Shown here: positions 43,474 to 51,166 of the stretch, piece by piece | How the letters are laid out: each line of letters begins with the position of its first letter | Position numbering within the stretch: position 1 is the stretch's first letter | Assembly (NCBI RefSeq): GCF_013186535.1 | Contig: NZ_JABMCZ010000003.1 | Coordinates: forward strand, 2,294,001 to 2,358,000 | Direction: 5' to 3' | Source of the DNA: Nocardia terpenica | Lineage (GTDB): Bacteria; Actinomycetota; Actinomycetes; Mycobacteriales; Mycobacteriaceae | DNA length: 64,000 bases | The notes under the pieces: model-generated | What the model was told of the DNA's origin: nothing | Databases searched by the model: none | Seen by the model: the letters and a program-made list of their open reading frames with translations, nothing else | Program-made: the position numbers and the translations under genes

Positions 43474-43476
43474 CGT
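43471..43476 (+). promoter_or_regulatory. -10 box of a probable leaderless promoter (coaD), overlapping the rsmD stop
   Basis: TAGCGT includes the rsmD stop codon TAG and lies 6 nt before the coaD ATG. Confidence 0.45.
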
Positions 43477-43482
43477 TCGATC

Positions 43483-43968
43483 ATGGCTGGAGCACTATGC
43501 CCCGGGTCGTTCGATCCGGTGACCAACGGGCATCTCGACGTCATCGCGCGGGCGGCCGCGCAATTCGACGAGGTCGTCGTGACCGTGACGATCAACAAGA
43601 AGAAGCAGACCATGTTCAGCGTCGACGAGCGCGTGGACATGCTCCGTGAGGCCACCGCCGACCTGCCCAATGTGCGGGTCGAATCGTGGCACGGGCTGCT
43701 GGTCGACTTCGCGCGCGAGCAGGGCATCACCGCCATCGTGAAGGGCCTGCGCGACGCCTTCGACTTCGGATACGAACTGCAGATGGCGCAGATGAACAAG
43801 AAGCTGTCCGGCGTGGACACCTACTTCCTCGCCACCAACCCCGCCTACAGCTTCCTGTCCAGCTCCCTCGTCAAGGAGGTCGCCACCTTCGGCGGCGACG
43901 TCACCGACATGCTCCCCCCCGCCGTCCACAAACGCCTCCTCCCCCGAATCGCCGAACGCCGCGGCTGA
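43483..43968 (+). CDS. coaD: Phosphopantetheine adenylyltransferase
   Basis: CoaD makes dephospho-CoA from phosphopantetheine and ATP. The 161-residue protein has CPGSFDPVTNGHLDVIARA with the TxGH nucleotide-binding motif, IVKGLRDAFDFGYELQMAQMN and NPAYSFLSSSLVKEVA with the ISSS-type motif. No ribosome-binding site is evident in the 9-bp gap after rsmD. Repeated palindromes follow and may terminate transcription. Confidence 0.96.
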   Translation: MAGALCPGSFDPVTNGHLDVIARAAAQFDEVVVTVTINKKKQTMFSVDERVDMLREATADLPNVRVESWHGLLVDFAREQGITAIVKGLRDAFDFGYELQMAQMNKKLSGVDTYFLATNPAYSFLSSSLVKEVATFGGDVTDMLPPAVHKRLLPRIAERRG

Positions 43969-43984
43969 TTCCCCCGCCCCCCTT

Positions 43985-44011
43985 GATCCCGGCGTGCTTT
44001 TGGCCGGGATC
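43985..44011. repeat. REP-like palindrome, copy 2
   Basis: The core CGGCGTGCTTTTGGCCG has arms GATCC and GGATC, giving a 9-bp perfect stem. It sits after coaD as an inverted partner of the copy at 44019-44047. Confidence 0.75.
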
Positions 44012-44018
44012 TCACCGA

Positions 44019-44047
44019 GGATTCCGGCCGAAAGCACGCCGGAATCC
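44019..44047. repeat. REP-like palindrome, copy 3 (inverted)
   Basis: Read in reverse it carries CGGCGTGCTTTCGGCCG with arms GGATTC/GAATCC. The arm differs from copy 2 at the base that pairs on both sides, a compensatory change. The pair can fold separately or with each other. Confidence 0.75.
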
Positions 44048-44058
44048 AAGGGTCAGCG

Positions 44059-44976
44059 TCATCGCAACGGTCGCAGCATCAGTCGCTTCGGCTCCGGGAG
44101 CGGCACCTGCCGGATGTATCCGAGAGGTGGGTCGTAGCGGGCGTGGATGAGGGCGTGGCGGAGGCGGGACGCGGCCTCGCCGGTGGACAGTTGGGCCCAG
44201 GTCCAGCGGACGAGGTGGAATCCGTTGGCGCGCAGGGCCTCTTCCCGGCAGTCGGGGTCGGGGCGGTCGGTGCATTCGCCGAGTACGCCGGTTCTGCCGA
44301 AGTAGAAGGGGACGCGGCGGAGCAGGCGGCCGTCGGCGGTGAAGACCTCGCCCTGGGACCGGGGTACGGGTAGGCCGAGGCGGTGCAGCAGCAGGCGGCC
44401 GCGCGATTCGCCGACGCTCGTGCTGTGCGGGTCGAGCAGCGATACCGCCCGCCGGGCGGCGCCGATGCCCGTGCGGCACCGGGCCAGCTCCAGTTCGGCG
44501 GCCAGATCCGCTGCGGTGACGCCGTATTCGCGGGCCAGCGCGTCGCCGATGACGACCGCCGACTCCAGCGGCGCGGTGCGGGCCACGTCGACGATGGTCC
44601 GCGCCGGGGTGGTGAGCAGCAGCCCGCCGACCACGGCCACCGTCTCCACCGGCGCGCAGTGCACCTTCAGCCCGGGTTTGATCCGTCCGCCGTTGCGCCG
44701 ATTGCGGGTCACCCCGACGCGATCCAGCTGCGCCATCCGCACCGGCGCCCCGTACAGCACCGCGGCGGACTGGTGGCTGACGACCGCGTCGGCGGCCAGG
44801 CCGGAGAGCACCGCGGCGACCTGAACCCGGTGCCGCGCCACCGCATTCATGCTCGCGTAGGCCGCCTCGTCCGCATACGACCCGCGGCGCACCCGCTGCC
44901 ACTGCCCGCCCGTGCACCGGCGGCGGATCTCGGCGTCGGAGATCCCCGCCCGGACGATGTCGCGCCGATGACGCAC
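44059..44976 (-). CDS. AbiEi-like winged-helix plus endonuclease-like (DUF559-type) protein
   Basis: From a GTG at 44976 this encodes 305 residues. The N-terminus (RRDIVRAGISDAEIRRRCTG, GQWQRVRRGSYAD) resembles the AbiEi-type antitoxin wHTH domain. The middle has SHQSAAVLYGAPVR and the C-terminus (SRGRLLLHRLGLP, ADGRLLRRVPFYF, then ANGFHLVRWTWAQL) resembles the Vsr/DUF559 nuclease-like fold. Such proteins are common single genes in actinobacteria; no AbiEii-type toxin gene lies beside it. The frame is open to 45258, but those 94 extra residues are Ala/Gly/Arg-rich and may be non-coding. The function is unknown. Confidence 0.7.
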   Translation of the reverse strand: MRHRRDIVRAGISDAEIRRRCTGGQWQRVRRGSYADEAAYASMNAVARHRVQVAAVLSGLAADAVVSHQSAAVLYGAPVRMAQLDRVGVTRNRRNGGRIKPGLKVHCAPVETVAVVGGLLLTTPARTIVDVARTAPLESAVVIGDALAREYGVTAADLAAELELARCRTGIGAARRAVSLLDPHSTSVGESRGRLLLHRLGLPVPRSQGEVFTADGRLLRRVPFYFGRTGVLGECTDRPDPDCREEALRANGFHLVRWTWAQLSTGEAASRLRHALIHARYDPPLGYIRQVPLPEPKRLMLRPLR

Positions 44977-45323
44977 CCCCGCGTCCCGACGCGCACCGGA
45001 ACCTGCTGCGGGCCCGGCCGATTCGGCCCCGCTCACTGCGGCCCGGTATCGGTGTGCGGACGCCGGGTCCGCGGCGTGGCGAAGCGCACGCACGGTACGG
45101 CGGGCCGACCATCCACGTGGACGCGAGACAGCCGCGGGCTCACCGTATTCCGCCCCGACGACCGGCACCCTCGACGACGTTCCATTACTGACCTCCCCTG
45201 CAGAATGTGGGTTTGCCCTCGTATGACGCCGGGTTCCCCCGCCCGGTTCCCTGGCCATTCGACCAGGTCACAAACGCACCTCTTGCGTGAAATGTGAGGC
45301 GAGGCCGTGTAAGGCCGGGGGCG

Positions 45324-45920
45324 TTAGAAGACCCAGAGGCGGAGGGTGACGAAGCGGAGGGTGCCTACGGCGGCGGTGATGGTGATGACGGCGATGGCTT
45401 CGGCTATGTCGTTGAGGCCGGGGGCGGTGACATCGAGGATTGCCAGGGCGGCGGAGGTGATGGCCAGGCCCGCGAGGGCCAGGCCGCCGCCTTCGAGTTG
45501 GGCGGTGAGCCAGCCGACTCGGCCCGACGCGTGGAAGGTGAGGCGGCGGTGTAGTTCGTTGGCCAGGGCCGTGCTCACGATCGAGCCGGTGAGGTTCGCC
45601 AACTGCGGGCCGCCGCCGTAGCAGGCCAGGAACAGCAGGAAGTAGCCCACATTGCTGAGGCCGCCGACCAGGGCGAAACGGATGAGCTGCGCGAACCATC
45701 GGTCGCCGCGCAGGAATACACCCAGTCGCCCGAATACGCCGAGCGCGGTGGGCTCGGCGTCGGGTTCGGGGGTGAGTGCGGCCGCGGCCGCGGCGGTCTC
45801 CGGCTCGTGGGCCCGGGAATTCTCCTGCGGCACGGGCTTGTCGACAACGATGGCGGATACGACCGGGTCGTGCTGGGGGTCGACCCACATGCCCGGGGGC
45901 ATCGGATACAGGACAGTCAT
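45324..45920 (-). CDS. GtrA-family membrane protein
   Basis: The 198-residue protein has a soluble N-terminus (about 70 residues, Pro/Ala-rich) and a four-helix GtrA domain. The domain begins AQLIRFALVGGLSNVGYFLLF, continues with ANELHRRLTFHASG, and ends with TLRFVTLRLWVF. GtrA proteins are thought to move lipid-linked sugars across the membrane for cell-surface polysaccharides, usually with a glycosyltransferase. The start MTVLYPMPPG is chosen; the frame opens at 46097, but that extension overlaps the divergent promoter region. Confidence 0.85.
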   Translation of the reverse strand: MTVLYPMPPGMWVDPQHDPVVSAIVVDKPVPQENSRAHEPETAAAAAALTPEPDAEPTALGVFGRLGVFLRGDRWFAQLIRFALVGGLSNVGYFLLFLACYGGGPQLANLTGSIVSTALANELHRRLTFHASGRVGWLTAQLEGGGLALAGLAITSAALAILDVTAPGLNDIAEAIAVITITAAVGTLRFVTLRLWVF

Positions 45921-45971
45921 TGTCTTTCCGATCGAACTTCGCCGGTCCCGCCGCGACGACGAGGCCGACTG

Positions 45972-45987
45972 TCTACCGCTCGGTAGA
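45972..45987. promoter_or_regulatory. 16-bp operator-like palindrome
   Basis: TCTACCG-CT-CGGTAGA is a perfect palindrome with a 2-nt centre, typical of TetR-family operators. It lies between gtrA (52 bp upstream of its start) and sepIVA. No TetR gene is in the window, so any regulator acts in trans. Confidence 0.45.
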
Positions 45988-46137
45988 AACATAACACCAA
46001 GCGGAGAGATTCCCTCCACTTGATCGATGTGGTCTTCGAAACACCCCTCCGACACACCGGTAGTGAACTGGGCAGATGCCCGTGACGCGGGGCACACTGG
46101 GGCGAGTGAATGTTCGGCAGGAGAGTGGGGTCAGCTG

Positions 46138-46884
46138 ATGTACCGCGTATTCGAGGCACTCGACGAACTGGTCGCGATCGTCGAAGAGGCACGCGGCATC
46201 CCACCCACTCGCAACTGCATCATTCCGCGCGGCGACGTCCTGGAACTGCTCGACGACGTCCGCGACGCCATCCCCGGCGAGCTCGACGACGCGCAGGACG
46301 TGCTCGATCACCGGGACAAGATCGTCAACGACGCCCGCGACGCCGCCGAGCTCGCGGTCACCGGCGCGAACGAGCAGGCGGCGCAGACGGTTTCGGGCGC
46401 CCGCGAGGAGGCCGACCGCATCCTCGCCGACGCCAAGGCGCATGCCGACCGGATGGTCGCCGAGGCCCGCGCGCACGCGGAACACATGGTCGCCGCCGCG
46501 ACCGCCGAGGCCGACCGGATCGTCGCCGAGGGCAAGGCCGAGTACGAGGCGCTCACCGGCCGGGCCCGCACCGAATCCGATCGCATGATCGCCGCCGGTC
46601 AAGCCTCCTACGACCGCTCGGTGTCCGACGGCCGCGCCGAACAGGAACGCCTGGTCTCGCAGACCGAGGTGGTGCGCGCCGCGCACGGCGAATCCGCGCG
46701 CCTGATCGACGCCGCCACCGCCGAGGCCGACCGCCTGCGCGAGGAATGCGACCGCTATGTCGACGGCACCCTCGCCGATTTCGAGGAGACCCTGCACAGC
46801 ACGCTGCGCACGGTCGGCCGCGGCCGCCAGCAGCTGCGCAGCGGCGGCGGCGTGCCGGATTACGCGGCGGAATTCCGCCGCTGA
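46138..46884 (+). CDS. sepIVA: DivIVA-like coiled-coil septation protein (SepIVA)
   Basis: The 248-residue protein begins MYRVFEALDELVAIVEEARG. It then forms a long Ala/Glu/Asp/Arg-rich coiled coil (about residues 60-220) with repeats such as AEADRIVAEGKAEYEAL. It matches Rv2927c/SepIVA, a DivIVA-related protein needed for division and cell-wall organisation in mycobacteria. The AGGAGAG upstream and the family start support 46138 over the longer frame from 46027. The DUF177-rpmF-rnc-fpg block follows, the same order as in mycobacteria. Confidence 0.9.
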   Translation: MYRVFEALDELVAIVEEARGIPPTRNCIIPRGDVLELLDDVRDAIPGELDDAQDVLDHRDKIVNDARDAAELAVTGANEQAAQTVSGAREEADRILADAKAHADRMVAEARAHAEHMVAAATAEADRIVAEGKAEYEALTGRARTESDRMIAAGQASYDRSVSDGRAEQERLVSQTEVVRAAHGESARLIDAATAEADRLREECDRYVDGTLADFEETLHSTLRTVGRGRQQLRSGGGVPDYAAEFRR

Positions 46885-46988
46885 GCGGGATTTTCGATAC
46901 CGGTCGGAATGGTCCGAAATGCGGTGCATTTGAGGGATCCATGCGGATTCGCGTATTGTTGAGTGGTTGCCCAATTCCCACACACTGA

Positions 46989-47672
46989 GTGAGTGAGTTC
47001 CTGATGCCTGCCGAATCCGGTTCCGGTTCGCGTCGTCGTCGTCCGACCGACGCGGGCTTCGTGCTGGACACACGCAGCCTGGGCCGGGCCCCGGGTTCGA
47101 TGCGCGAGGTACATCGGATCGTCACCGCGCCGGAGCGGATCGGGCTCGATCTGGTCGCCGTCCCGGTCGGCGCCGAGGTCGACCTCGCGCTGACCCTGCA
47201 GTCGGTCTCGGAGGGTGTCCTGGTCACCGGCACGGTGTCCGCGCCGCTGGCGGGCGAGTGCTCGCGCTGCCTCGAGCCGTTCACCGACACGGTCGACCTG
47301 CGGCTCACCGAGCTGTTCGCCTACCCGGACAGCGCCACCGAGCAGACCACCGAGGAAGACGAGATCCACCGCCTCGTCGACGACATGATCGACCTGGAAC
47401 CGGTGATCATCGACGGCGTCGGCCTGGAGCTGCCGCTGCAGCCGCTGTGCGAACCCGACTGCGCCGGACTGTGCCCCGAATGCGGTGTGCGGATGGCGAT
47501 TGCAGGTTCCGATCACAAGCATGAGATACTGGACCCTCGCTGGGCGGGGCTCGCGAACTTCGCGGCCGATATCCCCGGTGCCGGTGTCGCAGACGCCGAA
47601 GCTGAATCAGACGCAGACCGATCGCTTGCCGGCCGCAACGGCTCGGGAAGTTCGAAGACAGAGGAGAAGTAG
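46989..47672 (+). CDS. DUF177 (YceD-like) protein
   Basis: The 227-residue protein has the YceD pattern GECSRCLEPF, then IDLEPVIIDGVGLELPL and a metal-binding-type CEPDCAGLCPECG. It is nearly always encoded directly before rpmF, as here (2-bp gap). YceD homologues are linked to 23S rRNA processing and accumulation. The start may be GTG 46989 or ATG 47004. An acidic Ser/Asp tail of about 30 residues ends the protein. Confidence 0.9.
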   Translation: MSEFLMPAESGSGSRRRRPTDAGFVLDTRSLGRAPGSMREVHRIVTAPERIGLDLVAVPVGAEVDLALTLQSVSEGVLVTGTVSAPLAGECSRCLEPFTDTVDLRLTELFAYPDSATEQTTEEDEIHRLVDDMIDLEPVIIDGVGLELPLQPLCEPDCAGLCPECGVRMAIAGSDHKHEILDPRWAGLANFAADIPGAGVADAEAESDADRSLAGRNGSGSSKTEEK

Positions 47673-47674
47673 TC

Positions 47675-47857
47675 GTGGCCGTTCCGAAGCGCCGGATGTC
47701 TCGTGCCAACACCCACTCGCGGCGCAGCCAGTGGAAGGCCACCGCGCCGGCCCTGATCACCTGCCCGAACCGGGCCTGCGGCCAGAAGACCCTGCCGCAC
47801 ATCGCGTGCCCCAACTGCGGCACCTACAAGGGCCGCCAGGTCGCTGCCGCGGTCTGA
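47675..47857 (+). CDS. rpmF: 50S ribosomal protein L32
   Basis: The 60-residue protein MAVPKRRMSRANTHSRRSQW... has the L32 N-terminus and four cysteines (CPNRACG, CPNCG), making it the zinc-binding form. It starts with GTG right after the DUF177 gene, with AGAGGAGAAG upstream. Confidence 0.97.
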   Translation: MAVPKRRMSRANTHSRRSQWKATAPALITCPNRACGQKTLPHIACPNCGTYKGRQVAAAV

Positions 47858-47878
47858 TCGCGCGATCGGTAGCCGACA

Positions 47879-48616
47879 GTGACCGCCAGCAAGGACGGAG
47901 CGGACGACCCCGCAGCGGGTGAGTACGCCGACCATTCGAGCCTGCTCGAGGCACTCGGCGTCGACGTGCGCCCGGACCTGCTCCGGCTCGCCCTCACGCA
48001 CCGGTCCTACGCCTACGAGAACGGCGGTCTGCCGACCAACGAGCGCCTGGAGTTCCTGGGCGACTCGGTGCTCGGCCTGAGCATCACCGAGCGCCTGTAT
48101 CTCGAGCATCCGGACAAGTCCGAGGGCGAGCTGGCCAAGCTGCGCGCCAGCGTGGTGAACATGCACGCCCTGGCCGAGGTCGCCCGCGGTCTCGGCGAGG
48201 GTGGCCTCGGCCGTCATCTGCTGCTCGGCAAGGGCGAGGAGCTGACCGGCGGCCGCGACAAACCGAGCATTCTCGCCGACGGCATGGAGTCGCTGCTCGG
48301 TGCGGTGCATCTGCAGCACGGCATCGACGTGGCGCGCGACGTGGTGCTCACCCTGTTCGCCGAGCTGCTCGAGCGCGGCCCCCGCATGGGCGCCGGCCTG
48401 GACTGGAAGACCAGCCTGCAGGAGCTGACCGCCGAGCGTGGCCTCGGCGTGCCCAGCTACGAGATCACCTCGACCGGCCCCGACCACGACAAGGAGTTCA
48501 CCGCCACGGCGGTGATCGGTGGTCAGGCATACGGCAAGGGCGTCGGCCGCTCCAAGAAGGAAGCCGAACAGAAGGCCGCGGGCGCCGCCTGGCAGGCCCT
48601 CACCGCCGAGAGCTGA
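47879..48616 (+). CDS. rnc: Ribonuclease III
   Basis: RNase III cuts double-stranded RNA, including rRNA precursors. The 245-residue protein has LTHRSYAYENGG, the catalytic signature NERLEFLGDSVLGL, DGMESLLGAVHL, and a C-terminal dsRNA-binding domain (DWKTSLQELTAERGLGVPSY to KKEAEQKAAGAAWQAL). The start is GTG at 47879. fpg follows after 18 bp. Confidence 0.97.
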   Translation: MTASKDGADDPAAGEYADHSSLLEALGVDVRPDLLRLALTHRSYAYENGGLPTNERLEFLGDSVLGLSITERLYLEHPDKSEGELAKLRASVVNMHALAEVARGLGEGGLGRHLLLGKGEELTGGRDKPSILADGMESLLGAVHLQHGIDVARDVVLTLFAELLERGPRMGAGLDWKTSLQELTAERGLGVPSYEITSTGPDHDKEFTATAVIGGQAYGKGVGRSKKEAEQKAAGAAWQALTAES

Positions 48617-48634
48617 AACGCCGAGAAACTTCAT

Positions 48635-49501
48635 ATGCCCGAACTTCCCGAGGTCGAGGTCGTCCGTCGCGGACTGGCCGAGCATGTCGTCGGCCGCATC
48701 GTCGAATCCGTCACGGTCAAGCACCCCCGATCGGTGCGCCGCCACGAGCTCGGTGGCGACGATCTGGCCGCCCGGCTGGCGGGTCTGCGGGTGGAATCCG
48801 CGCAGCGGCGCGGCAAATTCCTGTGGCTGACCTTCGACGACCCGGACACCGCGCTCGTGGTGCATCTGGGCATGAGCGGGCAGATGCTGGTGCAGCCCTC
48901 CGGCGCGCCGCTGGAGAAGCACGCCCACATCGTCGCCACCCTCGATTCGGGTGAGCAGGTTCGCTTCGTCGATCAACGCACCTTCGGCGGCTGGGCGCTC
49001 AATACGATCGTCGAGGTCGACGGCACGGCCGTGCCCGAGTCCGTCGCGCACATCGGCCGCGACCCGCTGGATCCGCTCTTCGACGCCGACGCCGTGGTGA
49101 AACGGTTGCGCGCCAAGCATTCCGAGATCAAGCGGGTGCTGCTCGACCAGACCGTGGTGTCGGGCATCGGCAATATCTACGCCGACGAGGCGCTGTGGCG
49201 CGCCAGCATGCACGGCGAGCGTATCGCCGCCACCCTCACCCGGCCCGCCCTGCACGGGCTGCTGACCGAGGTGCGGGCGGTCATGTCCGACGCGTTGCAT
49301 GCGGGTGGCACCTCCTTCGATGCCCTGTACGTGAATGTCAACGGTGAGTCCGGGTATTTCGAGCGGTCGCTGGCCGCCTACGGGCGTGAGGACGAGCCGT
49401 GCCGCCGCTGTGGTGCGCCCATCCGGCGGGAGAAGTTCATGAACCGGTCGTCGTTCTCCTGTCCCCGGTGCCAGCCCAAGCCGCGCCGTCGAACCGATTG
49501 A
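48635..49501 (+). CDS. mutM: Formamidopyrimidine-DNA glycosylase
   Basis: Fpg/MutM excises 8-oxoguanine and other oxidised purines. The 288-residue protein begins PELPEVEVVRRGL with the catalytic Pro1/Glu2 after Met removal. It has RRGKFLWL (Lys near 60), HLGMSGQ, GIGNIYADEALW and the C-terminal zinc finger CRRCGAPIRREKF...SCPRC with the conserved Arg before it. The order rnc-fpg matches mycobacteria. Together with mutT1 it forms part of an oxidised-guanine defence encoded in this window. Confidence 0.97.
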   Translation: MPELPEVEVVRRGLAEHVVGRIVESVTVKHPRSVRRHELGGDDLAARLAGLRVESAQRRGKFLWLTFDDPDTALVVHLGMSGQMLVQPSGAPLEKHAHIVATLDSGEQVRFVDQRTFGGWALNTIVEVDGTAVPESVAHIGRDPLDPLFDADAVVKRLRAKHSEIKRVLLDQTVVSGIGNIYADEALWRASMHGERIAATLTRPALHGLLTEVRAVMSDALHAGGTSFDALYVNVNGESGYFERSLAAYGREDEPCRRCGAPIRREKFMNRSSFSCPRCQPKPRRRTD

Positions 49502-49559
49502 AGCGCTAACGTTTTTCCTGTAACCGCCGTGCAACCACGGTTCGGGAAAGGGAGGACGG

Positions 49560-50141
49560 ATGCGCAAGCTGACCTACTACGTCGCATCGACCATCGATGG
49601 CTTCATCGCCACCGAGGACGGTTCGGTCGACTTCTTCCCGGTCGGGGGTGATCACGGGCCCGCGATCACCGCGCAATATCCGGAGACACTACCGGCGAAG
49701 GTGCGCGAGTCGCTGGGCGTCGACAAGCTCGGCAGCACCTTCGACACCGTGCTGATGGGCCGCAAGACCCACGATTTCGGCGTCCGCACCGGGACCTCGA
49801 GCCCTTATGCGCACCTGCGGCAATTGGTGGTGTCCACCACACTGCCCGACCGGCCCGACCCGGATGTGGAACTGATCTCCGAGGATCCGCTGGGGCGGGT
49901 GCGAGAACTCAAGCGGGAGAAGGGACTCGGCATCTGGCTGTGCGGCGGCGGTGAGCTGGCGCAGGAACTGCTGCCCGAGATCGATCAGGTATTCCTGAAG
50001 CTGTATCCGATCGTGCTGGGGCGCGGGCGCCCGCTGTTCGGTGCGGGCGGGCAGCTGCCGGAGCCCGCCCGATTCCGGGTGCTCACCAGCCGGGTCTTCT
50101 CCGACGGTGTCGCCTTCCTCAAGTACAGCCGGATTCGATAG
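49560..50141 (+). CDS. Dihydrofolate-reductase-like (RibD C-terminal family) protein
   Basis: The 193-residue protein has the RibD_C fold: MRKLTYYVASTIDGFIATEDG, TVLMGRKTHDFG (nucleotide-binding GRKT), IWLCGGGELAQELL and LPIVLGRG-type end (YPIVLGRGRPLF). Members reduce small heterocycles with NADPH; the substrate is unknown. A GGAGG-type site precedes the ATG. The stop overlaps the next gene by 1 bp. Confidence 0.88.
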   Translation: MRKLTYYVASTIDGFIATEDGSVDFFPVGGDHGPAITAQYPETLPAKVRESLGVDKLGSTFDTVLMGRKTHDFGVRTGTSSPYAHLRQLVVSTTLPDRPDPDVELISEDPLGRVRELKREKGLGIWLCGGGELAQELLPEIDQVFLKLYPIVLGRGRPLFGAGGQLPEPARFRVLTSRVFSDGVAFLKYSRIR

Positions 50142-51166
50142 TGGCGCAGGGGGTTCCGGGCCCGGTCGAGGCGCTGCGGGAGATCGCGTTCTGGATGGAG
50201 CGCTCCCGGGCGCAGACGCACCGGGTCAAGGCGTACCGGCGGGCGGCCGATATCGTGGCCGCCCTGCCGGACGCCGACCGCGAGCGGTTCCGCGAAGACG
50301 GGAACTGGCAGCAGCTTCCGGGCATCGGCCCGAAGACGGCCGCGGCGATCGCGCAGGCGTGCGCGGGACAGCTGCCCGATCAGCTGGAGAAGCTGCGCGC
50401 CGAGGCGCGGCCCATCGCGCCGGAGGGCGCGGCCCTGCGTGCCCGGCTGCGCGGCGACCTGCACACCCACTCCAACTGGTCCGACGGCGGCAGCCCGATC
50501 GAGGAGATGATGCGCACCGCCATCGCGCTCGGGCACGAATACTGTGCGCTGACCGATCATTCGCCGCGGCTCACCGTGGCGGGCGGCCTGTCCGCGGACC
50601 GGCTGCGGCGGCAGCTGGACGTGGTGGCCGAGCTCAATGCGGAGCTGGCCCCGTTCCGCATCCTCACCGGCATCGAGGTCGACATCCTCGACGACGGTCG
50701 GCTCGACCAGCAGGCCGATCTGCTGGCCGAGCTCGACATCGTCGTCGCCAGCGTGCATTCGCACCTGCGCGACGACGCCGAGACCATGACCCGCCGCATG
50801 GTGTACGCGGTCGCGAACCCGAACGTGGACATCCTCGGCCACTGCACCGGGCGGCTGGTGGCGGGCGAGCGCGGGCTGCGCCCGGAATCGGAGTTCGACG
50901 CCGAGGTGGTGTTCGAGGCGTGCCGTACCTACGGCACCGCCGTCGAGATCAACAGCCGCCCCGAACGCCGCGACCCGCCCGGCCGCCTGATCCGGCTCGC
51001 CGCGGAGATGGACTGCTACTTCTCCATCGACACCGACGCCCACGCGCCCGGCCAATTGGACTGGCAGGGTTACGGATGCGAGCGCGCCCTCGCCAACGGC
51101 GTTGCGGCGGAACGGGTTATCGATACGTGGGCGGTGGAGGAGTTATTGGCGTTCGTGGCACAGTGA
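50141..51166 (+). CDS. PHP-domain phosphoesterase with helix-hairpin-helix region
   Basis: The 341-residue protein combines an N-terminal PolX-like helix-hairpin-helix region (LPGIGPKTAAAIAQ, about residues 52-65) with a PHP domain. The metal motifs are RGDLHTHSNWSDG, ALTDHS, GIEVDIL, SVHSHL, ILGHCTGR and DTDAHAP. It lacks the polymerase domain, so it is a stand-alone relative of PolX C-termini, probably a DNA 3'-end or phosphoester hydrolase. The GTG start overlaps the preceding stop, and the next gene is convergent with no gap. Confidence 0.87.
   Translation: MAQGVPGPVEALREIAFWMERSRAQTHRVKAYRRAADIVAALPDADRERFREDGNWQQLPGIGPKTAAAIAQACAGQLPDQLEKLRAEARPIAPEGAALRARLRGDLHTHSNWSDGGSPIEEMMRTAIALGHEYCALTDHSPRLTVAGGLSADRLRRQLDVVAELNAELAPFRILTGIEVDILDDGRLDQQADLLAELDIVVASVHSHLRDDAETMTRRMVYAVANPNVDILGHCTGRLVAGERGLRPESEFDAEVVFEACRTYGTAVEINSRPERRDPPGRLIRLAAEMDCYFSIDTDAHAPGQLDWQGYGCERALANGVAAERVIDTWAVEELLAFVAQ

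Noticed and set aside
43495..44049. 184-residue minus-strand frame opposite coaD
   Set aside because: It is antisense to coaD with Gly/Val/Glu-rich composition and no start signal.
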